The position numbers and the translations under genes are program-made. From contig OX381704.1 in NCBI GenBank assembly GCA_947462335.1, positions 26,311,955 to 26,375,954 of the forward strand: 64,000 bases of DNA. Direction: 5' to 3'. Below, in pieces: positions 35,646 to 47,288 of the stretch. The DNA is from Harmothoe impar (lineage: Eukaryota > Annelida > Polychaeta > Phyllodocida > Polynoidae). Every line of letters begins with the position of its first letter. The first letter of the stretch is position 1. The notes under the pieces were generated by a model, which made no database searches, was not told the origin of the DNA, and was given only the letters and a program-made list of their open reading frames with translations.

Positions 35646-37230
35646 GTGAGTATCTTTCCTACTGTAGTTTATTTTTTGTCCTATATTAAAGACACTTTTT
35701 AGATTGAAGCATGATACTGAGCCTACGGACTAATTAGCAAAATTTAAGGGCACAGCTTACTTATTAAATTATTTACTGTGAAATGTTAATTAACATGGCT
35801 ATCCTATCTAAGTTAATCAATGTAATTACTATGATTATGGATAGGTGATCTTTATATGACTTCTCTAAGGGGCATAGATAAATGAACTTATCAATATGTG
35901 ATCTATGGCTGTTTAGGCATAGATAAATGAACTTGGTGTGCTTATTATTAATGTGTTAATTAGTTGAGCATAATTGGTGGGGTAATAGTTGCATATCCTA
36001 CTGTGTTAAACGTTTGGTTTGTACCAGTGAAAGTTTCCATAGCTTAGGCTATGCATAATATATATTTACATGTAGATATGGGGATTTAAAGTTAGACTAG
36101 CTGGAAGATTACATTTGATTAATGAAATTGAATATATAATTTATTTGATATGAAGTCATCATATGGCAGAGTATTCAAAGGAAACATAGTTTTTAAAAGA
36201 ACTTGGTGCGCTAATCATTAATATGTTAATTAGTCAATAATAGTTGGTCGTGTCATAGGTGTATATCCTACTGTAATAAGCATTTGATTCGTTCCAGTGT
36301 AAGTTCCCATAGCTCAAGCTATGTAAAAAATAAAATATATGTGGGGATATGAAGTGAGACTGGATGGAGAATTATACTTGATTAGGTATTAAAGGAAATA
36401 TATATTGCATGTGCTATGATGTCACCATTATGGTACAGTATTCAAGGGAAAGATGGTTTGGATCTGTTTGGGCATGCTTCAAAGAGGCAGATCATAATAT
36501 ATTTGGCTGCTTTAGTTTTAGACATTTCTGGACATGTTTCACATCAAAGAGACCTGTTGGAGCACCTTGCCAGTTAATTCATGGTGGCTCATTATATATT
36601 CAGTTGTTTGCCAGCAAAACATGTAATCCGGATTGAACATGTTTGAAGCTCATTAATAATTCATGTATTGTTTCTGCTCCTAGACCATCTGAGGCATAGC
36701 AGAAATCTTTACATGGTCCATTATGCATAAATTATGATTTTTGATATACTCATCAATCCCTCCTCGCTAAATATAATATAAGTCTTCTCAGGACATAATT
36801 GTTTTATTTAGAGGTTTGAAGCCCATTTTTAATCCATGAAATGTTCCCAGAAGATGGTATTTGACCTGTCTACTTTGCTTGAGATCAACAATGATTTCCT
36901 GCTGAATATTAAATAAGTGCACCCTGGGCATAATGGTTTCATCCCATGCTTTGAAGTTCAATTGGAATTCATAAGTGAGAGGGGGGCTCATTATATATTC
37001 AGTTGTTTGCCAGCTGAACATGTAATCCAGATAGAACATGGTTTTGTTTGGCACATGTGATGCCAGTTTAGCCATTGATAAATCAATCAATCTGTCCTTG
37101 TTGTATATCTAATGAGGCCCCTTGGGGCATAACAGCTTTATCCTTCACCTTCTGAGGCATAGCAGACATTTTTACATGATCTATTATGCATAAATCTGGA
37201 ATTCTTCTTATGAAAAGAGCTTTGGCACAG

Positions 37231-37237
37231 TATATAA
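37231..37237 (+). promoter_or_regulatory. TATA box of the left-arm gene
   Basis: TATATAAGCAGG lies about 100 bases upstream of the start codon of the leader exon at 37338, a normal distance for a short 5' UTR. The mirror lies at 43899-43905. No CpG island is present, so this looks like a TATA-driven gene. Confidence 0.6.
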
Positions 37238-37337
37238 GCAGGATTAATTTAGACACTAACCATCCAGTCATCTTCACATATCCAGCAGAGCAAGAAGCCA
37301 AAAGCCTCATCTTAGTATAACATTGACATCAAAGACC

Positions 37338-38521
37338 ATGAACACGTTTTCTGCAACAAGTCAACCAACTTATAATACTGTGAACGCTTATGTGAGTATC
37401 TTTCTTACTATGAGTTTTATTGTTGACATATATTAATGATACTGTTTAACTATACAGACTATTGGTTTATCACTATTATTTATTGAGTGAGTGATATCAA
37501 AAAAGGTATGTGATATTAATTTTCTTTTTTAAACTTTCATTAGAAACAGGAAAGCGACCTAGATGAGGTGAATCATGAAGATATGGCGGTTGACCACTCA
37601 GACAATTCAACTCAGCACCCGATTATCACAGTTGCTGGCTGCACAGGATCCAGAAAGAGGTCACTACCCACATCTCCGATGGTGCATGGTCAGTCATTGG
37701 CCAAGAGAAGGAAGTTTGAAGGAAGTTTCAACATGTATCCTACTCCTACCTACCATGGAGAATGTCCTCCAACACCTCAAGCACCAAGCAGAGTGAAGAA
37801 GCAGCCCAGGTACAACTCCAGATCCGTTAGAACCACTAGAGCCAGCACCTTCTATGCAGATCTAGTGAAAAACTCACCCCAAGCCGATGTCTCAGTGAGT
37901 TCCAATGGATGTCTTTTCATGGGATCCACAAAGCAGTCAGCTGAGCCTACCAAGGTGCAGAGGCTGTTCTTTAATTTAGGACAGAATTTGTATGTTGATA
38001 GGCAACCCGGAAAGGGTGGTGACGGAAATCTTAGGCTGAGCCTATGGCATACCAACAGCATCAACAAGATGCAGAGGGCCGGATCTCGCTACAGCATTCA
38101 GCTGAATTATGATGCAATCCACCAGATTAAAAAGGAATCAGAGGACATTAAGCTGGGGCTGAGCTTGTGCGATGACGACAACTTCTTAGGGTTTGCCTTA
38201 GCACTTGGCTCTATGAAGTACCTAACCATTGAGCCTGACATGTGCTTTGTCAACATAAGAAAGTGGTTCAACCCAGCACATGCATATGACGAGCCAAAGC
38301 CAGACCTACACCCATGCAGGGAGGGAGTGCGTCTCACCTACGAACAATTCAAACGCTTCATTGAGTTCTTGGGTACCCAGCTGCTGACAGAGTGTCCTTC
38401 CTTTGCTGAACATGTGTTCTGCTGTGATCAAGAGGACCATGATACCAACTGCTGCTGCATCTGCACCCCCCAGGGGATTTTACCCATACAGAGAGAGTTC
38501 CAACGTCTGCTTGGTGAATGA
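37338..38521 (+). CDS. Two-exon gene for a tandem PC4-like ssDNA-binding protein (left copy)
   Basis: Exons are 37338-37391 and 37544-38521, separated by a 152-bp phase-0 intron with consensus borders (TAT/GTGAGT; pyrimidine tract then TTAG). The spliced frame encodes 343 residues. Residues about 27-130 are polar with basic nuclear-localisation-like motifs (SRKRS, AKRRKF). Two successive domains (about 156-221 and 231-296) each resemble the PC4/SUB1 single-stranded-DNA-binding fold: strands, a basic-Gly turn (RAGSRYSIQL; CREGVRLTYEQF) and a C-terminal helix. The second also keeps GSMKYLTI and FVNIRKWF, close to PC4 motifs. The tail (308-325) is Cys/His-rich and may bind metal. A role in DNA replication or transcription of the element is inferred from fold and context. 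The PUR-type fold is an alternative reading of the first domain. Confidence 0.75.
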
Positions 38522-38566
38522 TATGAAAGAAATCCTCATGACCATGACATATTCATTTCAACATAC

Positions 38567-38572
38567 AATAAA
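38567..38572 (+). terminator. Polyadenylation signal AATAAA (left copy)
   Basis: AATAAA lies 46 bases after the stop codon, with a second at about 38609. A T-rich stretch follows (38629-38655), fitting a normal 3' end. The mirror is at 42564-42569. Confidence 0.7.
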
Positions 38573-38992
38573 AAAGTGAAAAACTGAACATTAGATACTG
38601 AACTATTGAATAAAAAAAGATTTATTCATTATTTTACTTGTTGTCTTTTTATTCATTCACTCAAACTATCAAATGCAACAGAATTTGGAAGCAGTAAGTT
38701 ATTCAGCTGTCTCATAGGCATATTGTGACTCTGTAAGAGGAGTTTGATTTTCATATAAACCCAGCCAAGACCATTTGATTCATTAGTTAATTAATCTAAT
38801 TATGTCAATTATGACCATATGTGTGTAATTTAATTAGAGGGAATCAATGAATAAACTTGGTGGGCAAATCATTAATGTGTTAATTAGTCGAGCATAAGTT
38901 GTGGTGTTATAGGTGTATATTCTACTGTGTTAAGTATTTGGTATGTACCAGTGAAAGTTCCAATAGCTTAAGCTATTTAGACTATTATATAC

Positions 38993-39011
38993 ATATATGC
39001 ATACATATATG

Positions 39012-39048
<37 letters not shown>

Positions 39049-39060
39049 GCACACACATAA
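38993..39060. repeat. CATA microsatellite, 8 units (left arm)
   Basis: Eight CATA units precede TGCACACACA. The mirrored right-arm tract (about 42075-42125) has ten units, the only length difference between the arms noticed by eye. Confidence 0.9.
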
Positions 39061-39865
39061 ATATGGTAATATGAAGTTGGACTGGATACAGTGATATATT
39101 TAATTACGTTCATTAAATGAGTATACCCCGGGCATAACTTATACACACCTTGTGTCTCTGTCAATGTCATTGAATACTTGATTTATATTATCCACCCACA
39201 CCTATGAGTCTGACACTGATGAGAAACAGTGCCAAACCCGCGTGGAAATGGCATACAACAACATTGACTGTGCCACACTCTGTGGATGAGAAGGATGACC
39301 AATGTGTTTTTGGATCTGTTGGGACATGCTTAATAATAAAAGGCACATCATTATATATTCTGCTGCTTGCCAACTTTGGTTGCCAAGTGAACATGTTCCT
39401 TTAGCAGGAGTTGTGCCAGGTTAGGTCATTATTCATTCCTGCTGTATATTATATTTGATCAGGTATTATTTACAGGAAAAATTTGTATGTGATATGTGAT
39501 GATGTCAACATGTGGTACAGTATTCAAAGGGGGAAAAAAAGGTTTGGATCTGTTTGAACATGCTTCAAAGAGGCACATCATTACATATTCAGCTGCTTGC
39601 CAACTTTGTTAGCCAACTGAACATGTTTTTTAGGCCAGCATTGTGTCAGGTTAAGTCATCAATCATTACTGCAGTAAAGGGGCTTTTAATCTTCACAGGA
39701 CAGAATATTTACTTATCAAGAATCCAACAAATCTTCATGTGACTAATTCATCTTTACATGTCCAGAGAAAGGAAAAAAAGAAAAGCAGCTATAGATCTAA
39801 ACTGGAAAATGAGAAGATGAGGGGTAATTGTTGATATACATTTTATTGTTTTAAATCAAGCTTAA

Positions 39866-40232
39866 AGTGGGTATATCAGGTTTTTGCCAAATTCTAAGCC
39901 CTACATAAATGTGTTCCAAATACTGTAAAAGTGTATTATTTATGTGTTGGAGTACATTAAAATGGTATCCATGGAGAGTAACAGCTCAGAAAGTGGGTCC
40001 CATGGGGTGCAACCATGGTCTTTTCTAGTGATTCTACCATGGGGCATTAAAATCATGCACAATTTTATTCAAACGTTTACCATATTTTAGTAAATAAAAT
40101 TAAATTTGGGCAATATCGGTGGATATGAGGAGGCATTGAGTAGATAAGAAGTGAAGTATGATATTTAGGAACATCCTGACTCATTATTAGGGAAATTAAT
40201 TTTTCTTGTCCCACGCATCGGATATACTCACT
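39866..40232. mobile_element. TTAA-flanked MITE inside the left arm
   Basis: Ends AGTGGGTATATCAGG and CGGATATACTCACT are inverted, with TTAA on both sides (39862-39865 and 40233-40236). No coding frame. It is mirrored at 40896-41262. Its terminal motif (AAAGTG...CCGATG) is related to that of the MITE at 1073-1431. Confidence 0.85.
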
Positions 40233-40377
40233 TTAAGAGAGATAAATGATTCATGGTACATATCATCTTATCATATACCTTTCTAGCATCCTATGCCTTT
40301 AGAAGTATGGTCATATTCTTTTTTAAACCCTGATGAATAAAAGAATGATAAAGTATCATTTGATTCATTTGAGTTTG

Positions 40378-40750
40378 GTCATCAGTGTATCAAGTGGACA
40401 AATAAAAATTGAAATCTTGTATCACTGGATCTGTTTGGTTTTCTGGTAGTTCACATGAATCTATACATATAAAGTTTAAGCAATGATATAGTATTTTATT
40501 TATGTCTAATATAGATATTATCAATGTCTATATAAACTCAATTTCAACTCATATGACACAGTACTCCTACTGATGGTTTCCATATGAGGCACCTATGTTC
40601 TATATTTGAGCTAAGTATGCGCGCCCATGTCAGGTTTGTTTACCATTATGTTTCTCTTCAACCTGCATATAACTGTCACCATTTGCCCAGTCTTCCAATT
40701 CAATAATATATAAATAAAAAGTTTGCATTAAACATGTATAAAACTCCACT
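40378..40750. other. Unique centre of the palindrome
   Basis: This 373-bp AT-rich stretch has no partner in either arm. No frame longer than about 40 codons and no obvious hairpin were seen. If the element arose by head-to-head joining of two linear molecules, this would be the retained single-copy junction. Confidence 0.7.
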
Positions 40751-40895
40751 CAAACTCAAATGAATCAAATGATACTTTATCATTCTTTTATTCATCAGGG
40801 TTTAAAAAAGAATATGACCATACTTCTAAAGGCATAGGATGCTAGAAAAGTATATGATAAGATGATATGTACCATGAATCATTTATCTCTCTTAA

Positions 40896-41262
40896 AGTGA
40901 GTATATCCGATGCGTGGGACAAGAAAAATTAATTTCCCTAATAATGAGTCAGGATGTTCCTAAATATCATACTTCACTTCTTATCTACTCAATGCCTCCT
41001 CATATCCACCGATATTGCCCAAATTTAATTTTATTTACTAAAATATGGTAAACGTTTGAATAAAATTGTGCATGATTTTAATGCCCCATGGTAGAATCAC
41101 TAGAAAAGACCATGGTTGCACCCCATGGGACCCACTTTCTGAGCTGTTACTCTCCATGGATACCATTTTAATGTACTCCAACACATAGATAATACACTTT
41201 TACAGTATTTGGAACACATTTATGTAGGGCTTAGAATTTGGCAAAAACCTGATATACCCACT
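40896..41262. mobile_element. TTAA-flanked MITE inside the right arm
   Basis: Mirror copy of 39866-40232 with TTAA at 40892-40895 and 41263-41266. Two single-base differences from the left copy or its flank are visible (left 39940 versus right 41188, and left 40279 versus right 40849). Confidence 0.85.
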
Positions 41263-42079
41263 TTAAGCTTGATTTAAAACAATAAAATGTATATCAACAA
41301 TTACCCCTCATCTTCTCATTTTCCAGTTTAGATCTATAGCTGCTTTTCTTTTTTTCCTTTCTCTGGACATGTAAAGATGAATTAGTCACATGAAGATTTG
41401 TTGGATTCTTGATAAGTAAATATTCTGTCCTGTGAAGATTAAAAGCCCCTTTACTGCAGTAATGATTGATGACTTAACCTGACACAATGCTGGCCTAAAA
41501 AACATGTTCAGTTGGCTAACAAAGTTGGCAAGCAGCTGAATATGTAATGATGTGCCTCTTTGAAGCATGTTCAAACAGATCCAAACCTTTTTTTCCCCCT
41601 TTGAATACTGTACCACATGTTGACATCATCACATATCACATACAAATTTTTCCTGTAAATAATACCTGATCAAATATAATATACAGCAGGAATGAATAAT
41701 GACCTAACCTGGCACAACTCCTGCTAAAGGAACATGTTCACTTGGCAACCAAAGTTGGCAAGCAGCAGAATATATAATGATGTGCCTTTTATTATTAAGC
41801 ATGTCCCAACAGATCCAAAAACACATTGGTCATCCTTCTCATCCACAGAGTGTGGCACAGTCAATGTTGTTGTATGCCATTTCCACGCGGGTTTGGCACT
41901 GTTTCTCATCAGTGTCAGACTCATAGGTGTGGGTGGATAATATAAATCAAGTATTCAATGACATTGACAGAGACACAAGGTGTGTATAAGTTATGCCCGG
42001 GGTATACTCATTTAATGAACGTAATTAAATATATCACTGTATCCAGTCCAACTTCATATTACCATATTTATGTGTGTGC

Positions 42080-42124
<45 letters not shown>

Positions 42125-42614
42125 CATATATGTATGCATATATGTATATAATAGTCTAAATAGCTTAAGCTATTGGAACTTTCACTGGTACATACCAAAT
42201 ACTTAACACAGTAGAATATACACCTATAACACCACAACTTATGCTCGACTAATTAACACATTAATGATTTGCCCACCAAGTTTATTCATTGATTCCCTCT
42301 AATTAAATTACACACATATGGTCATAATTGACATAATTAGATTAATTAACTAATGAATCAAATGGTCTTGGCTGGGTTTATATGAAAATCAAACTCCTCT
42401 TACAGAGTCACAATATGCCTATGAGACAGCTGAATAACTTACTGCTTCCAAATTCTGTTGCATTTGATAGTTTGAGTGAATGAATAAAAAGACAACAAGT
42501 AAAATAATGAATAAATCTTTTTTTATTCAATAGTTCAGTATCTAATGTTCAGTTTTTCACTTTTTTATTGTATGTTGAAATGAATATGTCATGGTCATGA
42601 GGATTTCTTTCATA

Positions 42615-43798
42615 TCATTCACCAAGCAGACGTTGGAACTCTCTCTGTATGGGTAAAATCCCCTGGGGGGTGCAGATGCAGCAGCAGTTGGTATCATGGT
42701 CCTCTTGATCACAGCAGAACACATGTTCAGCAAAGGAAGGACACTCTGTCAGCAGCTGGGTACCCAAGAACTCAATGAAGCGTTTGAATTGTTCGTAGGT
42801 GAGACGCACTCCCTCCCTGCATGGGTGTAGGTCTGGCTTTGGCTCGTCATATGCATGTGCTGGGTTGAACCACTTTCTTATGTTGACAAAGCACATGTCA
42901 GGCTCAATGGTTAGGTACTTCATAGAGCCAAGTGCTAAGGCAAACCCTAAGAAGTTGTCGTCATCGCACAAGCTCAGCCCCAGCTTAATGTCCTCTGATT
43001 CCTTTTTAATCTGGTGGATTGCATCATAATTCAGCTGAATGCTGTAGCGAGATCCGGCCCTCTGCATCTTGTTGATGCTGTTGGTATGCCATAGGCTCAG
43101 CCTAAGATTTCCGTCACCACCCTTTCCGGGTTGCCTATCAACATACAAATTCTGTCCTAAATTAAAGAACAGCCTCTGCACCTTGGTAGGCTCAGCTGAC
43201 TGCTTTGTGGATCCCATGAAAAGACATCCATTGGAACTCACTGAGACATCGGCTTGGGGTGAGTTTTTCACTAGATCTGCATAGAAGGTGCTGGCTCTAG
43301 TGGTTCTAACGGATCTGGAGTTGTACCTGGGCTGCTTCTTCACTCTGCTTGGTGCTTGAGGTGTTGGAGGACATTCTCCATGGTAGGTAGGAGTAGGATA
43401 CATGTTGAAACTTCCTTCAAACTTCCTTCTCTTGGCCAATGACTGACCATGCACCATCGGAGATGTGGGTAGTGACCTCTTTCTGGATCCTGTGCAGCCA
43501 GCAACTGTGATAATCGGGTGCTGAGTTGAATTGTCTGAGTGGTCAACCGCCATATCTTCATGATTCACCTCATCTAGGTCGCTTTCCTGTTTCTAATGAA
43601 AGTTTAAAAAAGAAAATTAATATCACATACCTTTTTTGATATCACTCACTCAATAAATAATAGTGATAAACCAATAGTCTGTATAGTTAAACAGTATCAT
43701 TAATATATGTCAACAATAAAACTCATAGTAAGAAAGATACTCACATAAGCGTTCACAGTATTATAAGTTGGTTGACTTGTTGCAGAAAACGTGTTCAT
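42615..43798 (-). CDS. Two-exon gene for a tandem PC4-like ssDNA-binding protein (right copy)
   Basis: Mirror copy of the left-arm gene on the minus strand: leader exon 43745-43798, intron 43593-43744, main exon 42615-43592. The long exon encodes the same protein as the left copy without any residue difference, so neither copy has decayed. The two genes converge: their 3' ends face each other across about 4.1 kb. The AATAAA signal is at 42564-42569 (minus strand). Domain reading and uncertainty are as for 37338-38521. Confidence 0.75.
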
Positions 43799-45490
43799 GG
43801 TCTTTGATGTCAATGTTATACTAAGATGAGGCTTTTGGCTTCTTGCTCTGCTGGATATGTGAAGATGACTGGATGGTTAGTGTCTAAATTAATCCTGCTT
43901 ATATACTGTGCCAAAGCTCTTTTCATAAGAAGAATTCCAGATTTATGCATAATAGATCATGTAAAAATGTCTGCTATGCCTCAGAAGGTGAAGGATAAAG
44001 CTGTTATGCCCCAAGGGGCCTCATTAGATATACAACAAGGACAGATTGATTGATTTATCAATGGCTAAACTGGCATCACATGTGCCAAACAAAACCATGT
44101 TCTATCTGGATTACATGTTCAGCTGGCAAACAACTGAATATATAATGAGCCCCCCTCTCACTTATGAATTCCAATTGAACTTCAAAGCATGGGATGAAAC
44201 CATTATGCCCAGGGTGCACTTATTTAATATTCAGCAGGAAATCATTGTTGATCTCAAGCAAAGTAGACAGGTCAAATACCATCTTCTGGGAACATTTCAT
44301 GGATTAAAAATGGGCTTCAAACCTCTAAATAAAACAATTATGTCCTGAGAAGACTTATATTATATTTAGCGAGGAGGGATTGATGAGTATATCAAAAATC
44401 ATAATTTATGCATAATGGACCATGTAAAGATTTCTGCTATGCCTCAGATGGTCTAGGAGCAGAAACAATACATGAATTATTAATGAGCTTCAAACATGTT
44501 CAATCCGGATTACATGTTTTGCTGGCAAACAACTGAATATATAATGAGCCACCATGAATTAACTGGCAAGGTGCTCCAACAGGTCTCTTTGATGTGAAAC
44601 ATGTCCAGAAATGTCTAAAACTAAAGCAGCCAAATATATTATGATCTGCCTCTTTGAAGCATGCCCAAACAGATCCAAACCATCTTTCCCTTGAATACTG
44701 TACCATAATGGTGACATCATAGCACATGCAATATATATTTCCTTTAATACCTAATCAAGTATAATTCTCCATCCAGTCTCACTTCATATCCCCACATATA
44801 TTTTATTTTTTACATAGCTTGAGCTATGGGAACTTACACTGGAACGAATCAAATGCTTATTACAGTAGGATATACACCTATGACACGACCAACTATTATT
44901 GACTAATTAACATATTAATGATTAGCGCACCAAGTTCTTTTAAAAACTATGTTTCCTTTGAATACTCTGCCATATGATGACTTCATATCAAATAAATTAT
45001 ATATTCAATTTCATTAATCAAATGTAATCTTCCAGCTAGTCTAACTTTAAATCCCCATATCTACATGTAAATATATATTATGCATAGCCTAAGCTATGGA
45101 AACTTTCACTGGTACAAACCAAACGTTTAACACAGTAGGATATGCAACTATTACCCCACCAATTATGCTCAACTAATTAACACATTAATAATAAGCACAC
45201 CAAGTTCATTTATCTATGCCTAAACAGCCATAGATCACATATTGATAAGTTCATTTATCTATGCCCCTTAGAGAAGTCATATAAAGATCACCTATCCATA
45301 ATCATAGTAATTACATTGATTAACTTAGATAGGATAGCCATGTTAATTAACATTTCACAGTAAATAATTTAATAAGTAAGCTGTGCCCTTAAATTTTGCT
45401 AATTAGTCCGTAGGCTCAGTATCATGCTTCAATCTAAAAAGTGTCTTTAATATAGGACAAAAAATAAACTACAGTAGGAAAGATACTCAC

Positions 45491-45544
45491 ATAAGGGATC
45501 ACAGCAATATAAGCTGGTTGACTTGTTGCAGCAAATGTATTCAT
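45491..45544 (-). CDS. Orphan duplicate of the leader exon (right arm)
   Basis: Mirror of 35592-35645, with the same ATG, 18 codons and GTGAGT donor on the minus strand. It lies about 1.7 kb upstream of the leader exon of the right-arm gene. Confidence 0.55.
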
Positions 45545-47282
45545 GGTGTTTGAATGTTTATTGGTTCTGCCTTCTTGCTTTACTGGATGTGTGCAGAAAT
45601 CTTGATGGTTAGTGTCTCAATAAGTCCTGCTCATATGTGGGTGAAAGCTCTTTTTAATAGAAAAAAACACACCAAACAATACTAAATATATGCATAAAAA
45701 ATCATGTACTAACTGTCTGTTATGCCTCAAAAGGTGGATAAGCCGTTATCAGCTAAGGGGGCTTATTTAATATTCAGCAAGGAGAGATTGATGGTTTTAT
45801 CAAGGGTCTAATTTAAAATTCCTTTGATATAACATGTGGCCAAAATGGTGCCAACAAGTTCATGTTGATGTGAGATGGGTCCAAAAGCAGTTCCAAACAA
45901 AACTCTTTGATGTGCACCTGGACAGATGACATCAGTATATGTTTATTCTCAGACATACCCAAACAGATGCCAACCAAATTTCTTTGATGTGAATCTAGAC
46001 AGGTGTCAGGATATGTTGGATGTGAGACCTGCCTGAACAGGTGCCAGTAAAGTTTTTTTGATGTGATTTGTGACAATACATGTCTCAACTAACCAGTGTC
46101 TAATATGATTTCTTATGTACACATTTGATTCCACTACCAGGTTTAATAATGCATTATCAAATTATACCTTTGATTTATAATTCAATAGACAAAACTGTAT
46201 AAATGTCCCTCTGTATACATGCACAGGATATGAGGAACATGTTCAGGTGGCAAAGCATCTGAATATATAATGACGTGCCTCTTTGAAGCATGTCCAAACA
46301 GAGCCAAACCATTTTTCCCCTGAAGCTAGGTCTCTTTGATGTGAAACATGTCTGGACATGTCTCAAACTCAAGCAACCAAATATATATTGATGTGCCTCT
46401 TTCAAGCTTGTCCAAACAGATCCAAACCACTTTTCCTTTAATACTGCACCATATGGTGACTTCATATCAAATACAATATATATTCTATACAATTAATATC
46501 TGATCATAATATAATGCTCTATCCAGCCTAACTTCATATCCATCTGTATCCTACATAACTTAATTGTGGCATGAATAATCAATGAGGCTACATGTTCAAA
46601 CATGTCTAAGGGATGACCAATTTGCATTCATAATGAGATTTTACTTTGGTCACTTGCCAAATATCCATGTTATGCATATCATTAATATTTTAAAACTGTG
46701 ACATGAATAATAATGAGGCTACATGTTCAAACGTGTCGGTATGATGACCTACTTAAACTCATCTTTGATGTAAAACATGTCCAGACATGTCTCAAACACA
46801 AGCAGCCAAATATATATTGATGTACCTCTTTGAAGAATTTCCAAACAGATCCAACCCCTTTTTCCTTTGAATACCTACCATATAGTGACTTCATATCACA
46901 TACAATATGTATATTCTATTTATAATTAATATCTAAACAAAATATAATGGTCTCTCCAGCCTAACTTCATATCCATATGTATCCTACATAACTTAAGTGT
47001 GACATGAGTAATCAATGAGGCAACATGTTCAAACATGTTTAAAGGATGACCTAATTGCATTCATAATGAGCTTTTACTTTAGTCACTTGCCAAATATCCA
47101 TGTTATGCATATCATTAACATTTTAAAACTGTGACATGAATAATCAATGAGACTACATGTTCAAACATGTCCATATGGTGACCTACTTAAACTCATGGAT
47201 ATCATTGACCTACTTAGCAATGACCTACTGACCTACTGACCTAGATAAAAAGGGGGGTCCTGCTGACTCGCCCTATACTACT

Positions 47283-47288
47283 ATTATT
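47283..47288. repeat. Target-site duplication, right (ATTATT)
   Basis: Identical to 33848-33853 and directly abutting the last base of the element. The flanking bases beyond it (CGATGAAC) differ from those on the left, so the inverted similarity stops here. Confidence 0.75.

Larger units (their letters stand above)
33854..40377 (+). repeat. Left arm of the palindrome
   Basis: Position x pairs with 81136-x in the outer part and with 81128-x inside the CATA microsatellite; the step of 8 is the length difference of that microsatellite. Matching stops after GAGTTTG at 40377. Order inwards: terminal tandem repeat, modular repeats, orphan leader exon (35592), gene (37338-38521), more modular repeats, MITE. 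Confidence 0.95.
33854..47282. mobile_element. 13.4-kb palindromic element, Polinton-like termini
   Basis: Two inverted arms (33854-40377 and 40751-47282) flank 373 bp of unique sequence. Terminal sequence is AGTAGTATAGGGCGAG, mirrored as CTCGCCCTATACTACT, and the 6-bp repeat ATTATT lies outside both ends. The arms carry the same two-exon gene, promoter copies, modular repeats and a TTAA-flanked MITE, all mirrored. Arm differences seen by eye are tiny: eight versus ten CATA units, and single bases at 39940/41188 and 40279/40849. The 6-bp duplication and AG-starting ends fit Polinton/Maverick-type insertion by an integrase, but no polymerase B, integrase, protease or capsid gene is seen, so it is non-autonomous or a novel type. 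Confidence 0.85.
40751..47282 (-). repeat. Right arm of the palindrome
   Basis: Reverse complement of the left arm. Everything in the left arm is found here in mirror order, including both leader exons, the gene, the modular repeats (for example 46325-47180) and the subterminal TAGGTCAG repeat. It ends AGTACT-type CCCTATACTACT directly before ATTATT. Confidence 0.95.

Noticed and set aside
36788..37310. Minus-strand frames of 75 and 100 codons in the left arm and their mirrors at 43826-44348
   Set aside because: They overlap the promoter, leader exon and modular repeats of the gene on the other strand and match no domain.
33854..47282. Palindrome as an assembly artefact
   Set aside because: The arms differ in microsatellite length and at single bases, a unique 373-bp centre separates them, and a 6-bp direct repeat abuts both ends. 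These points favour a real insertion, though long reads should confirm it.
33854..47282. Complete Polinton/Maverick
   Set aside because: No polymerase B, retroviral-like integrase, packaging ATPase, protease or capsid frame is present in either arm.
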